Below are positions 30,201 through 39,984 of a DNA stretch of 64,000 nt, one piece after another; the first letter of the stretch is position 1; each line of letters begins with the position of its first letter. Origin of the DNA: Strigops habroptila (Eukaryota > Chordata > Aves > Psittaciformes > Psittacidae); assembly GCF_004027225.2 (NCBI RefSeq), contig NC_044289.2:12486354-12550353 (forward strand), read 5' to 3'. A program made the translations under genes and the position numbers. The notes beneath the pieces are model-generated. The model saw only the letters and a list, made by a program, of their open reading frames with translations, ran no database searches and had not been told where the DNA came from.

Positions 30201-33200
30201 CCAATCTGAATTGGGTATGTGGTACTGGAACACACATGAACCATCTTAATCAAACTATTCTCAAGAAATTGAACCATAAATACAGTATGTCTGAATTGTC
30301 TCTTGATATTCCTGATCTCTTAAAAGCTGTGTGTCCTTGCCTGAGTATATTCACAGTGCAGGTCATCAGCATTTACCATGACCGTTCAATATAGCATGTT
30401 ACACCCTCTACACAGGAACGGAACAGCACTGACATTAAAGAATAGACAACCAGCTTACACTGCTGCCTTCAGAATTGGGTGGTTTGGGGCTCTCTCCTAG
30501 TGATGAACAGGAACAAGACACTTTCCCTCCACTGCCAGCATGCTGCTATACTTGTACTGTACCTGAATCCACACCTTAAGTAACTCAGACTCACCAGGGA
30601 ATCTGGAGCTCTCCAGTGGCTCAAGTATTTTTAAACTTTACTTCTGATTGTGTAAACAGAGCTCACTAGGAGATTCTCCCTTTATGTTTTTTATGCTGAA
30701 GAACAAAGCAAAATGTTCTAACACAACTTATCTCTTGGGTTAAGAGAAATCTTCCCAGCCAGTCATTAAATGAAGACAACATACTCCTTTCAAAACCTAC
30801 CCAAAGCTATTCAGAAACATGAAACTCCCTAAAGGAGAGAGGAGAGACAAAATATTTTGCCTTTCTTACGCAGAATATTTCTTAAGATTGTTCAACTTCA
30901 TAGAGTTAAGGTTAAATATGGTAGAATTATTTCTCATGGCAATGAAGATTCTTGAGGTAGTTCTTATGAGTATTAGTCAACCCTCAACCATGCACAATAT
31001 TCAATTTGGAATACTCTAGAAGCAAACACACAATACTTACCTGATCTTTGGAAAAAGCTTTGACATGAATGTTTTTGACAGTCTGAACTACACCATCATA
31101 AAATTTCACAGTGTATGTACCTAAAATTTGAAAATAAAGCAGAAGAGCTTGAAGATCAGAAGTTTTTTAACAGAGCATTTGCTAACAGCTCCAATATTCC
31201 AGCTCTAGATAAAAGCTGCCTTATCTGTGGTGTTAGAAACTTCAACAGCAGAGGTCTTATTACAGGCCAGGTAAGGGCAAAACAGTGACATTACCAAAAA
31301 TAATTCTGGTAAGCATAAAGGTGTATACTTAGTGTTATTTAGTACTAAACTTAGTGTTGCTCCTTAGATATACTTGCCTCACAAAACCCCAAATAGTTTT
31401 GGGGGAATACTCCAACAGATAATTACACAGACTTTTTCTCCTTAATCTTGTAACACACAATCTAAAGAAAGCACAGCAAACAACAAGTCCTTCATGATTC
31501 CTTACTGATATTAAAAAAGAAGGATGAGGAGAAGCATGGCTGTGTTGTTTTTTCTATTTGTAAAGGGGTTTTGGAGCTCTGACACCAGTTTTACTGCAGT
31601 TACATGTATCTCTTGACAATAAACTCCAGAAGAAACAGCTTTTCCCAAATATATACTTAAAGCAATTACTGACCCAGCAGAAAGTTCTTTTATGTCATGA
31701 AAAGAATGAGAGGTTAGGTTAAAAAAACTTGATGGCAGACTAAAAAATACAATTGAAAATAAAGCTTTTCACAGTAGTTTTCTGCCTGCTGTACTACCTC
31801 TTCACCTTCACAAAAGGTTAGAATACAATTAGAAATGCATTACTAACAAGCATGACAAAACAAAAAGTGACCCCTTACCATCTTTGTTAACAGAAGTAAC
31901 TTTGGCTGGATAGAAGCGACAATCAGACCAGCATGCCAACACCTGATCATTTATATGAAATCCCTACAAGACAGAAGTGTTTTCATCTGAGAATTACTGA
32001 AACGTACAACTTCATTAAAACATTAAATTATTAGTTTTCCAATATTTAGAATAAATCATGAAACTTACATAGGAGACAACACAGCAACAGTGAAGCTTTT
32101 TAATGCTCATAATTCATACAACTGCACATTAAACTGTTACACACTCAAACGTCCTCTATTTTCTACTTACTGCACAACCTTCTTCCTCTTGTAATCCTTC
32201 TTTTCTTAACTGTATTTTCTCTAAGGGACGCAAATAAGGACTGTCCCAACAAAACCATTCATCGTATCTGTGGTTCCAGCGTTTGAAATGGATAAGCACT
32301 TTTCCCTCTTCATAATCAATTTCTTCAATGTGAGCTGGATACCTGGTCAAAAGGTAGATTAAAATATTTCAATGAAGAATAAGGTAAGTGGCCTCAGACA
32401 CTTAACTACAGCACAAAACACTATACAGATGGAGCCTTCTGCATGATCAAAAGCAAAACATCTGAAGATCTGCTTCATCACATGTGATGGGGAGCAGAAT
32501 AACTACACTTAACCTTTAGTTTCTACAATCTCATTTGATGTATAACTTGTATAAGCAATAAAGATACTACAAAATTAAGTTCAGCACACAACAACCCCCA
32601 AAGTGAACAGCCAAGGCAAACACTGGCTGCGGGAAGAGGAAACAACTGAGTTCTTAGTCCGGGATGGAAAAAATGTAACTAGAGATCAGAAGTCAGAAAA
32701 ACCTTCCCTACACCTAGAAATTTCACATATGAGAAAAAATGATAGCTCCAGCTCCCTCTTACCAAGAATAACACCTGGAATACACTCACTTCTCTGAGAC
32801 ATCCATCAACAGTCCTCATGAATCATCTTCCCAGTGTAACTGCAAAAGCCCAGCAGGCACACTAAAGCTCATTTAAGTTCTATATTCTCAAAGTTAAACT
32901 TCATCTGCAAAGTCCTGGGAATTTTAAATAAAATTGTCTCAGTATTTTACAAGTACAGGAATCTGAGATGCCTTAAATCAAGTTGTTTCTAATCAGGAAG
33001 ACCTTAAAAACTCTGCATTTCTTTAATTGCATTGGTAATTTCTTAACTTCAGCAAGTATTTCAGAATCACAGCATATTTCACTATCCCAACTGAAGATAA
33101 CATCCCAAGTATTGATATTTCCCCCTCTGTAACAATAGTGCCAGGAGAAAATCTTCACTGGTTGGTGTTTTCAGTTATCTGTGGAGAAAAGGCAATGCCC

Positions 33201-36200
33201 CACTGAGTTCTTCAACAAAGAGCTGAAGAAAAAACCAAAACCAAAACCAAAGAACAAACAAATCCACAAGTACTCTTTACCTGATAACTCACACTTACAA
33301 GGACGGAAGAAGTGGTAGTAGAAATAAATCGCATTTCTACAGGCTCAAGCCTGATGCTAAAAATAAAACCCAGACATGTTGGAATTAAGACTTAAAGGCG
33401 ACAGAGACTATCATTCTACAACCATCCAAGGATGAAAAGCCACCTACAACTGAAATTCTTCAGCCAACTTGACATGTCCAGTCAGGACTTGTCCAAAAAG
33501 ACCTACGAACAGGCCACACCAGAGACTTGCACTGCAACCACAGACTGAGGCCCGGCCTAACACTCGCTGTCACATGCCTCATGCTATGCCTTTAGTTCAT
33601 CCCAATATGCTATCAAAACACATGCAGCAAAGGCTGTGGAGGAGAGGGAAGACATATGGGAGATTCTTAGGGCAGGGACATCTCTAACTGGTTACCAGCT
33701 TCCTAGGAATGAAGTAACTTCCTTTGTGTGACAGTCAACATATTTCATATTTAGGTAACCCCAGGGACTACCCTGCACAGGTTCATGAGTGGGGAACAGT
33801 CACAGTCTTTCTACATATAAAAAACATAGTTCTATTAAACATAGTTTATTCTTAGATATCTCAGTAACTGCCTATCATTAAATAGAGGTAATAAACAAAA
33901 ATCAGTATCCAGTTCCCTTCAGAGTGCAGCACAAAGTCCTGGCAGCATGAACAATTAAACTTGTGGGACTGACAATCTAAACCTCAGCAGGGTAGCACAG
34001 TACTGCAACATACTAATCTTTTTCTCAATACTCGAGAGGCTCAACCAGAATCAGAAGTCTCTTCACATCCATTTTAGTCACAGAGTGAACTTGAGGAGGT
34101 GTCATTACAACATGACAACAAGGTAACACAAGAAGTGTCATCATTTGCCTACTGCAGGCATCCAGTGCAGTCATCCTCTTTTCAGTGAGAGGATGTCTGC
34201 AGTTAGTCAGCACTGAGGAGTTCAAATGATCCAATGCAAAATCCAACCCAATTCAACCAGCACAGCATGTGCATGTACATCATCATAGTTAGCCTCTCTG
34301 GGATCTCTCTATTTAGAGCTGCACCACTGGAGCAGTCCCACATCTCCATCCTCTGAACTCCAGCACTACGTACCAACCAACAGACCTTTCAGCATGCACA
34401 GAGGCACTACTTGATGGCCAGAGATCTCCTCCTTTAGCACCCCAAGGTCAACAGGCACCATCACAAGTCTTTCATGACAGCTTTGATGCATCAATCAAGC
34501 CCTAAGAACTAAGCCAAGCACCAAAAGTACTCGGTGTACTCACTGCAGTTTGAGTCTAGGAAGTGACAAACAACTGCACCAGGAATTGAAGTGCACTTCC
34601 AGAACATTATGATTCCAGAGTAAACACAAAGCAGTAAGAGCTCTGAATATACAAAATTCACTTAGCGCTTTGGCAAGGAGCAGACTCTGCACTGACCGCC
34701 CTGCTGGCATACACATTTCTTTTTCCTCTTCAATAGGGTTGGCATCACAACCAAACACCCTGAAAGTCCTGAACTAGCATTGCAGGGTGCAAGCCACTGC
34801 TACGAAAGGCAGGTAAATTGAGCTTGGAAATTAAATACTTCCCAAAGCACTACTGCCATCTGAGAAGAGAAGCAGTACTGAGCACAGAAACCAAAGCCAG
34901 CCCTTTGAGCAAACAAGAAACTTCTGCCTATGTTTAAGAGCCAACCTCACAATAAAAATACAGACAAGAAAAGCTTGGACCTCTGAAGGTCTAGCACCAG
35001 AGAAAGCAAGTATCAGCGAACAAAGTTTTGCATCCATGTAAGAGGAGCACACTGGTGCCATAGAGTGGTCCTGCTCATACAGTGGCAGGTGAAAGTAGCA
35101 GGGGAAATAAATAAGCATCCTGTCCTCTACAAATCCACACCTGGGGAAGTGTCAGCCCATCGCCACTGATACTGCTAAGAGAAAATATACTCCCCAGCTC
35201 TCACCAATTTTGGTTCACAGACCCTGAAAACACACACACAGATCACCAGTCAAGGAAACACAGACTTTCTGAACCAGGTTTCAAAAGCTTGGCATGCAAA
35301 AGGAAGTTATTAACTCCAGTTCTGTAAGCTAACTTGTGAGATCAAGGAGCTGCAAAACAATGTGCATAAGACAGGCTATTTAAGATCAACTGTTTTTAAA
35401 AACCAAACAACACAGCTTGGTTTTGGACATGCAGCATATCCAAAATTCAAGTTTAAGCCAAGAGATAAATAGAAAGCATAGGAGGTGTTGAATTCCCCAC
35501 CAAAGTTTTCCCATCTAAGAGGTGTATGCCCATACTGTTGTCACCCAAACATGTCAGAAGGATGATAGTCATGGACATGAGTTATCAGCCTTACTCAAAC
35601 ACGATCTATACTGAACTGCATCTTAACAAGCCTACACCACAGACAGCCTAAGAAATCACATTTTTGTAGGCATGACTATTTCTTTTGCTGTACAAAGCTC
35701 AAGAATACAAAGATGCATGCAGATTCAGACTGAAGCCCTATCTAAGCAACTCTTGGTTATGCAGGAAAACCAACATAACATTCAAGCATGAGTTAATGCT
35801 GTACTTCATGTTCTTTCCGAACAATATTGCTTGCTCATTTTCACAATTCCAATCCCCTTGTGCCTTGAAAGTACGTAAATACTCTGCATGCAACCAAGAT
35901 GCTTTGGAACAAGCACCCTGTGTCTAAGGCAGTGCTCCATCCTTCTGGGATGTCCAGATGGTTTTCAACACCGACTTCTGCACACTTAACCCACCAGCAG
36001 GTTCCAGGGCCTGAAGCACAATCATGTCTAACTCACATAGGCTATTTAAAACCAAATTCCTGTATTTAAAAAGCCTTTGAATCCAGCAATTTTCACTGTA
36101 TGCCTCATTCCCTGTGCATTATTCAATGCTAACTTTTGAGCTGACTTCCTACAATGATTAGTCAGAAGGCTCAAAGCTAGCTCAAGTAGCGTTTAGGCCC

Positions 36201-36856
36201 TTTTTCCCCTTCCTACGCTTCTTCGCAACTGAAGTCTGCAAGACAGGCTCCAGAGCAGACTTCTCAGTGTGGAGTATGTTTTCCCACCCAGTTTTTTGTT
36301 CTAACACTGACCACCCTCAAATGAGCAAAGGCCATAACAAGTTCAATCCGACTTCAGGGCCTGTGAGTTCACAACAACAATGGGAAAGGAAGTAGCAAGG
36401 AACTGCCTTGAGCATTGGGTACTGCAAAGGATTTACCTCTCCATAACGACTGCTCTGGAACCTGTGTATAGCACAGAACTTAGTGCAAATTCACAAGTAC
36501 CAGAGTCTGAAGTCCCACCAGATGAGCAGTCCTATTTCCCAGACAGACCAGTATACTTTTTAAGGGCTAGCACAACACATCACCATCCAGCGCCCATTAC
36601 AACCACTGGTATATAAATGTTTATCAATTAACTACTTTCCTACAAACCAATGACCAGAACTCTAAATATTGTACCAATACAAAATGTTTAAGATATTAAA
36701 GACTTAGAGTTAATATAATATGAATGGTTTTAAAAAAATACCAGTTTTTTAATCTGTCACGGGCTTCCAACTGGGCTCCCACCTCAAAGTTGATCCCTCT
36801 TCTATTCGGAGGATGTTTTGTCATTTTGTAATATCAACACTGCTGATTTTATTCCC
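114..36856 (-). CDS. PHF20: PHF20, chromatin reader of the NSL acetyltransferase complex (17 exons; 3' end off window)
   Basis: PHF20 is a nuclear scaffold of the KAT8/MOF non-specific lethal complex, which acetylates H4K16; it reads methyl-lysine on histones and p53 (family knowledge). The seventeen exons join in phase as 36822-36824 ATG, then 32171-32342, 31879-31963, 31041-31120, 29517-29904, 29027-29134, 27956-28132, 27007-27180, 21585-21863, 15188-15364, 11754-11852, 9879-10040, 7480-7649, 4261-4360, 2529-2724, 1182-1581 and 114-297. They give 1,011 codons. Domains in order: Tudor 1 (about 4-70), Tudor 2 (about 86-143), AT-hook KRKRGRPP (257-264), C2H2 finger (449-472), lysine-rich nuclear signal (594-606), PHD finger (705-747). 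[19 protein letters not shown] in Tudor 1 matches PHF20 rather than PHF20L1. The C-terminal residues, starting with the second and third bases of a split valine codon, lie left of base 1. All introns are GT-AG. The protein would be about 1,058 residues against 1,012 in human; most of the excess is exon 11. Confidence 0.95.
1182..1581 (-). CDS. PHF20: PHF20 exon 17 (residues 817-950)
   Basis: It encodes [10 protein letters not shown], then a variable stretch, then the block [20 protein letters not shown] and [11 protein letters not shown], which is strongly conserved in PHF20. Acceptor TTGAACAG; donor AAG|GTATTT. The first base completes a glutamine codon split with the previous exon. The 400 bases keep the frame. 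The function of this block is not known to me beyond its lying after the PHD finger. Confidence 0.94.
2529..2724 (-). CDS. PHF20: PHF20 exon 16 (after the PHD finger, residues 752-817)
   Basis: It encodes [20 protein letters not shown] and [20 protein letters not shown], nearly identical to human PHF20 and distinct from PHF20L1 in the loop. It begins with the last two bases of a glycine codon after acceptor TTGCTTTAG and ends CA|GTAAGC. It forms the helical extension directly C-terminal to the PHD finger. Confidence 0.95.
4261..4360 (-). CDS. PHF20: PHF20 exon 15 (C-terminal part of the PHD finger, residues 719-752)
   Basis: It encodes [20 protein letters not shown] followed by [13 protein letters not shown]. 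The zinc ligands are Cys719, Cys722, His727, Cys730, Cys744 and Cys747, the last six of the C4HC3 set. Trp725 lies at the usual methyl-lysine pocket position. Family knowledge: this PHD finger binds H3K4me2. Acceptor AAACAG; donor CAG|GTACAG. Phase 0 start, phase 1 end. Confidence 0.95.
4361..7479 (-). other. PHF20: PHF20 intron 14 (3.1 kb)
   Basis: No recognisable gene, RNA or mobile element. A short C-run is present near 6667. The small open frames on both strands here do not resemble any family I know. Confidence 0.6.
7480..7649 (-). CDS. PHF20: PHF20 exon 14 (acidic linker and start of the PHD finger, residues 662-718)
   Basis: A serine- and acid-rich stretch ([15 protein letters not shown], then [14 protein letters not shown]) leads into [18 protein letters not shown]. 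Cys705 and Cys707 are the first two PHD zinc ligands. Acceptor TTTGTACAG; donor CAG|GTATGA. The 170 bases run from phase 1 to phase 0 and join exactly to the following cysteine exon. Confidence 0.94.
9879..10040 (-). CDS. PHF20: PHF20 exon 13 (serine-rich linker, residues 608-662)
   Basis: It encodes [20 protein letters not shown] and a serine/histidine-rich tail, a low-complexity linker between the basic nuclear signal and the acidic region. The part beginning SEE-x-TDVSQE aligns with human SEEISDTSQE. Acceptor TTTTTCAG; donor AATG|GTAAGC. It starts and ends in phase 1 with 162 bases, so skipping it would keep the frame. Confidence 0.9.
11754..11852 (-). CDS. PHF20: PHF20 exon 12 (lysine-rich nuclear signal, residues 575-608)
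   Basis: It encodes [20 protein letters not shown] and then an uninterrupted basic run, six lysines followed by RKRMK (596-606), a clear nuclear localisation signal also present in human PHF20. Acceptor CTAATTTCAG; donor CCTG|GTAAAG. The 99 bases start and end in phase 1. On the plus strand it appears as a pyrimidine-rich tract that could be taken for a simple repeat. Confidence 0.92.
11853..15187 (-). other. PHF20: PHF20 intron 11 (3.3 kb)
   Basis: No gene seen. It holds an AT-rich, partly palindromic block at 14704-14768 and a TA-rich simple stretch at about 14436-14505. Confidence 0.6.
14704..14768. repeat. Low-complexity AT-rich block with self-complementary core
   Basis: A run of C is followed by T, then TTTTTAAATTTAAATTAAAT and TTAAAATTTTTTTAAAATTT. 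Much of it reads the same on both strands. It is a simple sequence likely to be unstable or to form a hairpin; no function is shown. Confidence 0.8.
15188..15364 (-). CDS. PHF20: PHF20 exon 11 (extra basic exon, residues 516-575)
   Basis: The exon joins in phase on both sides (phase 1 to phase 1, 177 bases), with acceptor TCTTTGTAG and donor AATG|GTACGC. It encodes about 59 residues rich in Arg, Lys, Ser and Thr, including [20 protein letters not shown] and [20 protein letters not shown]. No known domain is seen. In human PHF20 as I recall it, the zinc-finger exon is followed almost directly by the lysine-rich region, so this exon may be lost or optional there. The open frame and good sites support a real exon; constitutive use is unproven. 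Confidence 0.75.
16524..16543 (+). repeat. G-run cluster with G-quadruplex pattern
   Basis: The plus strand reads GGGGAGGGGTGGGGGGGGG here, four or more runs of G with one-base loops. It lies in PHF20 intron 10, on the template strand for PHF20. Structure formation is inferred from the pattern. Confidence 0.7.
18610..18966 (-). mobile_element. CR1 LINE 3' fragment
   Basis: The plus strand shows the reverse complement of the CR1 3' region: GGGCAGGGACATCTTCCACT, AGGTTGCTCCAAGCCC, CAACCTGGCCTTGAACACTG, CAGGGATGGGGCAGCCACAG, CTTGTCCTGTCACTA and, at the end, CTTCTCCAGGCTGAA. The element therefore reads on the minus strand, the same direction as PHF20. It is 5'-truncated as most CR1 copies are, and its terminal ATTCTATGA repeat is not clear. 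CR1 is the main LINE of birds, so this points to an avian genome. Confidence 0.93.
21585..21863 (-). CDS. PHF20: PHF20 exon 10 (C2H2 zinc finger, residues 423-516)
   Basis: It carries [20 protein letters not shown] followed by [12 protein letters not shown]. The zinc ligands are Cys449, Cys454, His467 and His472, spaced C-x4-C-x12-H-x4-H, the single C2H2 finger of PHF20. A basic, polar tail follows ([20 protein letters not shown]). Acceptor TTCTTACAG; donor TTGT|GTAAGT. Phase 1 start and end, 279 bases. Confidence 0.95.
21864..27006 (-). other. PHF20: PHF20 intron 9 (5.1 kb)
   Basis: No gene seen. Around 23870-23965 the plus strand has CTTCACTGCCACAGAAG followed by a GGTAATGG-like stretch, which resembles the 3' part of old CR1/L3-type LINEs, but the match is short. 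The remainder is unremarkable AT-rich intron. Confidence 0.5.
27007..27180 (-). CDS. PHF20: PHF20 exon 9 (acidic, low-complexity linker, residues 365-423)
   Basis: It encodes [20 protein letters not shown], an [20 protein letters not shown] run, and [10 protein letters not shown]. It aligns only loosely with the human linker ending MKTEPTSP. Acceptor CCATTCTAG. The donor that keeps phase is CCAG|GTTCAA at 27006, a weak match; the open frame runs on to 26930, and another GT at about 60 bases downstream would break the phase. The 5' edge is firm, the 3' edge less so. Confidence 0.82.
27624..27657. repeat. Poly-A tract with CCA-rich tail
   Basis: About fifteen A bases, then CCAAAAAACCACCACCAC, inside PHF20 intron 8. 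It is a simple low-complexity run; no adjacent retroelement body was recognised. Confidence 0.8.
27956..28132 (-). CDS. PHF20: PHF20 exon 8 (residues 306-365)
   Basis: It encodes [20 protein letters not shown] followed by [12 protein letters not shown] and a tail ending KESEK. It lines up with the human stretch around [11 protein letters not shown]. It is a polar linker with a basic RRRSSR patch. Acceptor CTATTCCAG; donor AAGG|GTAAGC. Phase 1 start and end, 177 bases. Confidence 0.92.
29027..29134 (-). CDS. PHF20: PHF20 exon 7 (residues 270-306)
   Basis: It encodes [20 protein letters not shown] followed by [14 protein letters not shown], almost identical to human PHF20. The basic clusters RRRK and KRPR suggest a second nuclear-signal-like patch after the AT-hook. 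Acceptor AACACATAG; donor TTGG|GTGAGT. Phase 1 start and end, 108 bases. Confidence 0.93.
29517..29904 (-). CDS. PHF20: PHF20 exon 6 (lysine/glutamate-rich region and AT-hook, residues 141-270)
   Basis: The exon encodes a charged region with [35 protein letters not shown] and [15 protein letters not shown]. It ends in the AT-hook KRKRGRPP (257-264), a minor-groove binder, the same position as in human. Acceptor TTTATTCTAG; donor ACGG|GTATGT. It begins in phase 0 with N-I-V-G and ends in phase 1. Confidence 0.95.
31041..31120 (-). CDS. PHF20: PHF20 exon 5 (end of Tudor 2, residues 114-140)
   Basis: It encodes [20 protein letters not shown] followed by AFSKDQ. The F-Y-D-G-V strand is typical of Tudor folds. 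Family knowledge: Tudor 2 is the methyl-lysine-binding Tudor of PHF20. Acceptor AATTTTAG; donor CAG|GTAAGT. Phase 1 start, phase 0 end, 80 bases. Confidence 0.95.
31879..31963 (-). CDS. PHF20: PHF20 exon 4 (start of Tudor 2, residues 86-114)
   Basis: It encodes [20 protein letters not shown] followed by KVTSVNKDG. The [10 protein letters not shown] block carries aromatic-cage residues of the second Tudor domain. Acceptor CTTGTAG; donor GATG|GTAAGG. Phase 0 start, phase 1 end, 85 bases. Confidence 0.95.
32171..32342 (-). CDS. PHF20: PHF20 exon 3 (Tudor 1, residues 28-85)
   Basis: It encodes [20 protein letters not shown] and [20 protein letters not shown], then [15 protein letters not shown]. 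The FCWDSPY loop separates PHF20 from PHF20L1, which has IYWDSNR there (recalled). The first base completes a tryptophan codon. Acceptor TTGACCAG; donor GCA|GTAAGT. Confidence 0.96.
32343..36741 (-). other. PHF20: PHF20 intron 2 (4.4 kb)
   Basis: Nothing recognisable beyond a short A/C-rich simple repeat at about 33229-33258 (repeated AAAACC units) and a short CA run near 35233. No conserved protein segment was found on either strand. Confidence 0.6.
33229..33258. repeat. Short AAAACC simple repeat
   Basis: Four or so imperfect units of AAAACC/CAAAAC in PHF20 intron 2. Confidence 0.75.
36742..36856 (-). CDS. PHF20: PHF20 exon 2 with start codon (residues 1-28)
   Basis: The ATG is at 36824-36822 and opens [20 protein letters not shown], the PHF20 N-terminus leading into Tudor 1. 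The start is fixed by an in-frame TGA 12 bases upstream in the same exon and by A at -3. The 32 bases above the ATG (36825-36856) are 5' untranslated, after acceptor TTTTTCAG at 36857. Donor CTG|GTATTT. Confidence 0.95.
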
Positions 36857-39800
36857 CTGAAAAATGCAATTAAATATCAATCACTAATCAAGACATACAC
36901 AAAATAAGCTTAAGCACCATAATCCCCCAAAAGCTAGATGTTACGGGACCTCTGTATTTACGATTTGCGGGAAGTCATGGGGACGATCATCTCAAACCAG
37001 GGTTCCCAAGTGACAGTGTGCAGAACCATTCCAAAAATGTGCTCCACAGGGGAGCTACTGGACCATGAAAGATTGAAGCTCAATCTTTGTCCATCGGTCC
37101 AAGTTCCAGGTCAATTAAGAACTCTGCAACCCAATGTTTATTCACAACTGAGATGGAAGTTTCATAATATTCTCTTCCCCCCTCCCGGTTTTGATGAAAA
37201 CAAGGAATCCAGTAAACAGGAAGTGGGCAAAACCAAACACAATAACAATCTTTCACAGCTACCATGTTAGTGAAACACTCCAGAACACTATGTCACCTCA
37301 TCACTACAAATGCAGTAGAGTTCAAAGATGCTAGCAATACGTAGTTGCTTTGATTTTAAAGGCTATGCTGCTTGCATATTTGCATTGCTTTCTTCCCACT
37401 TCTCCATTTATAACCAGAAAATACTCTTCATTAAGGCACGTTTTCAACAGATAATACAAAAGGTTTAAGAAATCTTGCCAAAGTAGTTTTTCTGAAGGTA
37501 CATCGAGCTTACTGGAAAGCTTGATAAGGAGCTGTTTTTCCCAATTTTTTGTCAGTCGTTTCCCACAATTGTAAGAACAAACTATGATCCGCTCCTGCAG
37601 TCTTCAAGCTCACAAGATCCAAAAATATGAATTGCTTTATTCAATACTGTCCTCTTTACAATAAGACTGTACTTGATGATTCAATTAAAGGCATATAAAA
37701 TGGACACAAGTTAAACTAAAACCCCTTCTAGTCTTGCACTAGAAGAATAAAGAGACATGCACTGGCAACAGAAATAAGCAGCAGCATTTTGGTTCACACA
37801 AGGCATAAACAGCAATGATATCAACCGAGTTGCATCTACAAAAGGATTGACATTATTTTATGAAGAACTACTCTCAAGTTCAAATGTGGCTCAGAAATGA
37901 AAGATCTGTAGGAGAGTCATCAAGCTTCTATCACAGGGTAAAGTTACTCCATCAACACACTTTTTAGACCAGGCCATTTGCCAAGTGTGGCCACGGAGGC
38001 ACCCTTGACACAGCCGTGCTCTGCAAGCCCTGCATAGCAGGCTTTTTCTTTCGCAGCTAAATTCAGGAACAGCTTCCTCAGGCAGATACAGACTTAGCAG
38101 AACATCACATGAGGAATTACTCAATAGAGTATCTCAACAATTTAACCTGAAACACACAGCTGTAGAGGAAAACTGAAATTATGCATGACATGAGCTGCAC
38201 GGGGAGCCATCATATAGCTCTTCACAAACAAGGCTAAGAGACAACACTAAAGCCCAACCACATTTCAGGACCTTGACCATGCAGAGAACTTTGTTTCTCA
38301 GAAAGACAGCTCTAACACAGGGACTCGCCTCTGCTTCAGGAGTTTCAGCCTCTGTCCTCCCCTGCAAGGACTACTTAAAAACCTCAAACAACATCAAAAC
38401 ACATTATTAACAAACAACCCCAGACTAATCAGAGTCATAACTATGACTCGGAAATAAGAACACTTCACTAGAACACCTAAGATTTTCTTCAGCAGAAAAT
38501 TAATTTGTCCTAGCTCGGTAATCAAACTGAGACAGGAGCAGACTTTTCACTTCGGTAACTCTGGGAACCCATAATTCTCAAGTGCTCAAGACCACCATTA
38601 AAACAATGGGTAGATACCAGGCCTATCCTCAAAGCTATATGGCTTTTCTCCAAAGCTTCTTATTCCACTATGAGGATTAGACCTGTTTCAGGAACAAACG
38701 CTCTAGGATTTAAACAAGTTACTACTTCCAACAGAAAATATTTCTACATCACTGAAAGTACGTATCTGTCATTTAAAAGGGAGAGCCTTTTCTTCCCCAT
38801 AAAAGTCACCAGGTAATTTAGCTTTTAAAGATTATTCGACTATTCAGATACTTAAAGGTACCAATTAGGAAGGCACATTTCTATCAGGGCAATGCAAATG
38901 GGAATACAGTTACATTAATATTGATCCCTTTAGGGATCATTATTTTCATCCTAAAATACACTTCCTGCTCTGCTAATGATGCAGGTCCTATATGCCTGCA
39001 GCCATCCTTATTCTCTTCTGTTTTAAGCTCTGTCAGTGCTGAGCCCCAAATCTGGCACATCACTAGTGCCCAAGAGGAGAAGGTTCCTCTGGAAACTGGA
39101 GAAATCTTTCACCTTATCATAGCGAGCAAAAACCAAGCAGTTGTGGCAAACTGTCTCTTTCACTAGTAACAGCCTCTACTGTTTTCTCGCTGGAAACAGC
39201 AGAACCACTGCAGCCTTCTTCAAACCTTACCTACCTTTGCAAACATCATTTTCCAAATCACTTGTAGGTAAGGTTAAACCCCTATGTACTATCACACCAA
39301 AACCCCCACCTCCAAACTCAGTCCCGCTTCCAAACTTCATACTGCCTCAATTCAATACTCCATAAGCAACTCAGAAGAATGACAAATACACTCCCACAAT
39401 TCAGCCTCTTAACAACTTCATTCTTTAGTGCATCTGTGCCAAACCCACAGATTCCCCCTCATCAGAGCACAACAGAGAAAGAGGAACTCCATGAAAAAAC
39501 ATAGTTCTTTGACTTGATAAAGGAGCATGGTAAACTTTGACAGTTTGCATAAATATAAGCTTTCAGTGCAAAGTAGTATTAAGTTTTATTCTGGATGGTG
39601 AGCTTCTTGTCCAATGCCTATCAGGGATTCTACACCACTGGTGATTCAGTAGGACTACATGGTAGGTCGGATAGGTAGTGAGATAATAACAAGCACTGGC
39701 AAAATCAGGGTATAAAAGCAACTAGCAAGAGATTGCCCTGCACTCACTGGAGATGCAGCACAGTTTAAATGCACTGAGATATTGAAGGCAGCCCCAAGAT

Positions 39801-39984
39801 TTTATTTGCAGCTCCTATACAAGCAACAAGACACAAGCTCGTTTTGTTTCCTTCACGTATAGCAGTATAAGCAGCTTCTATGCCATAACAGGTTTACAGT
39901 CAATTCCACAACACCTAAGCTGACTCTACTGTTCACTCCAGCACTGAACAGTGCTTCAACTGCTAGCACACCTATATGCCCATT

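Noticed and set aside
37891..38124. Cysteine-rich open frame with C-x2-C-x4-C-x2-C-x3-H
   Set aside because: It lies in an intron with no splice sites around it and no match to a known zinc-binding family; likely chance.
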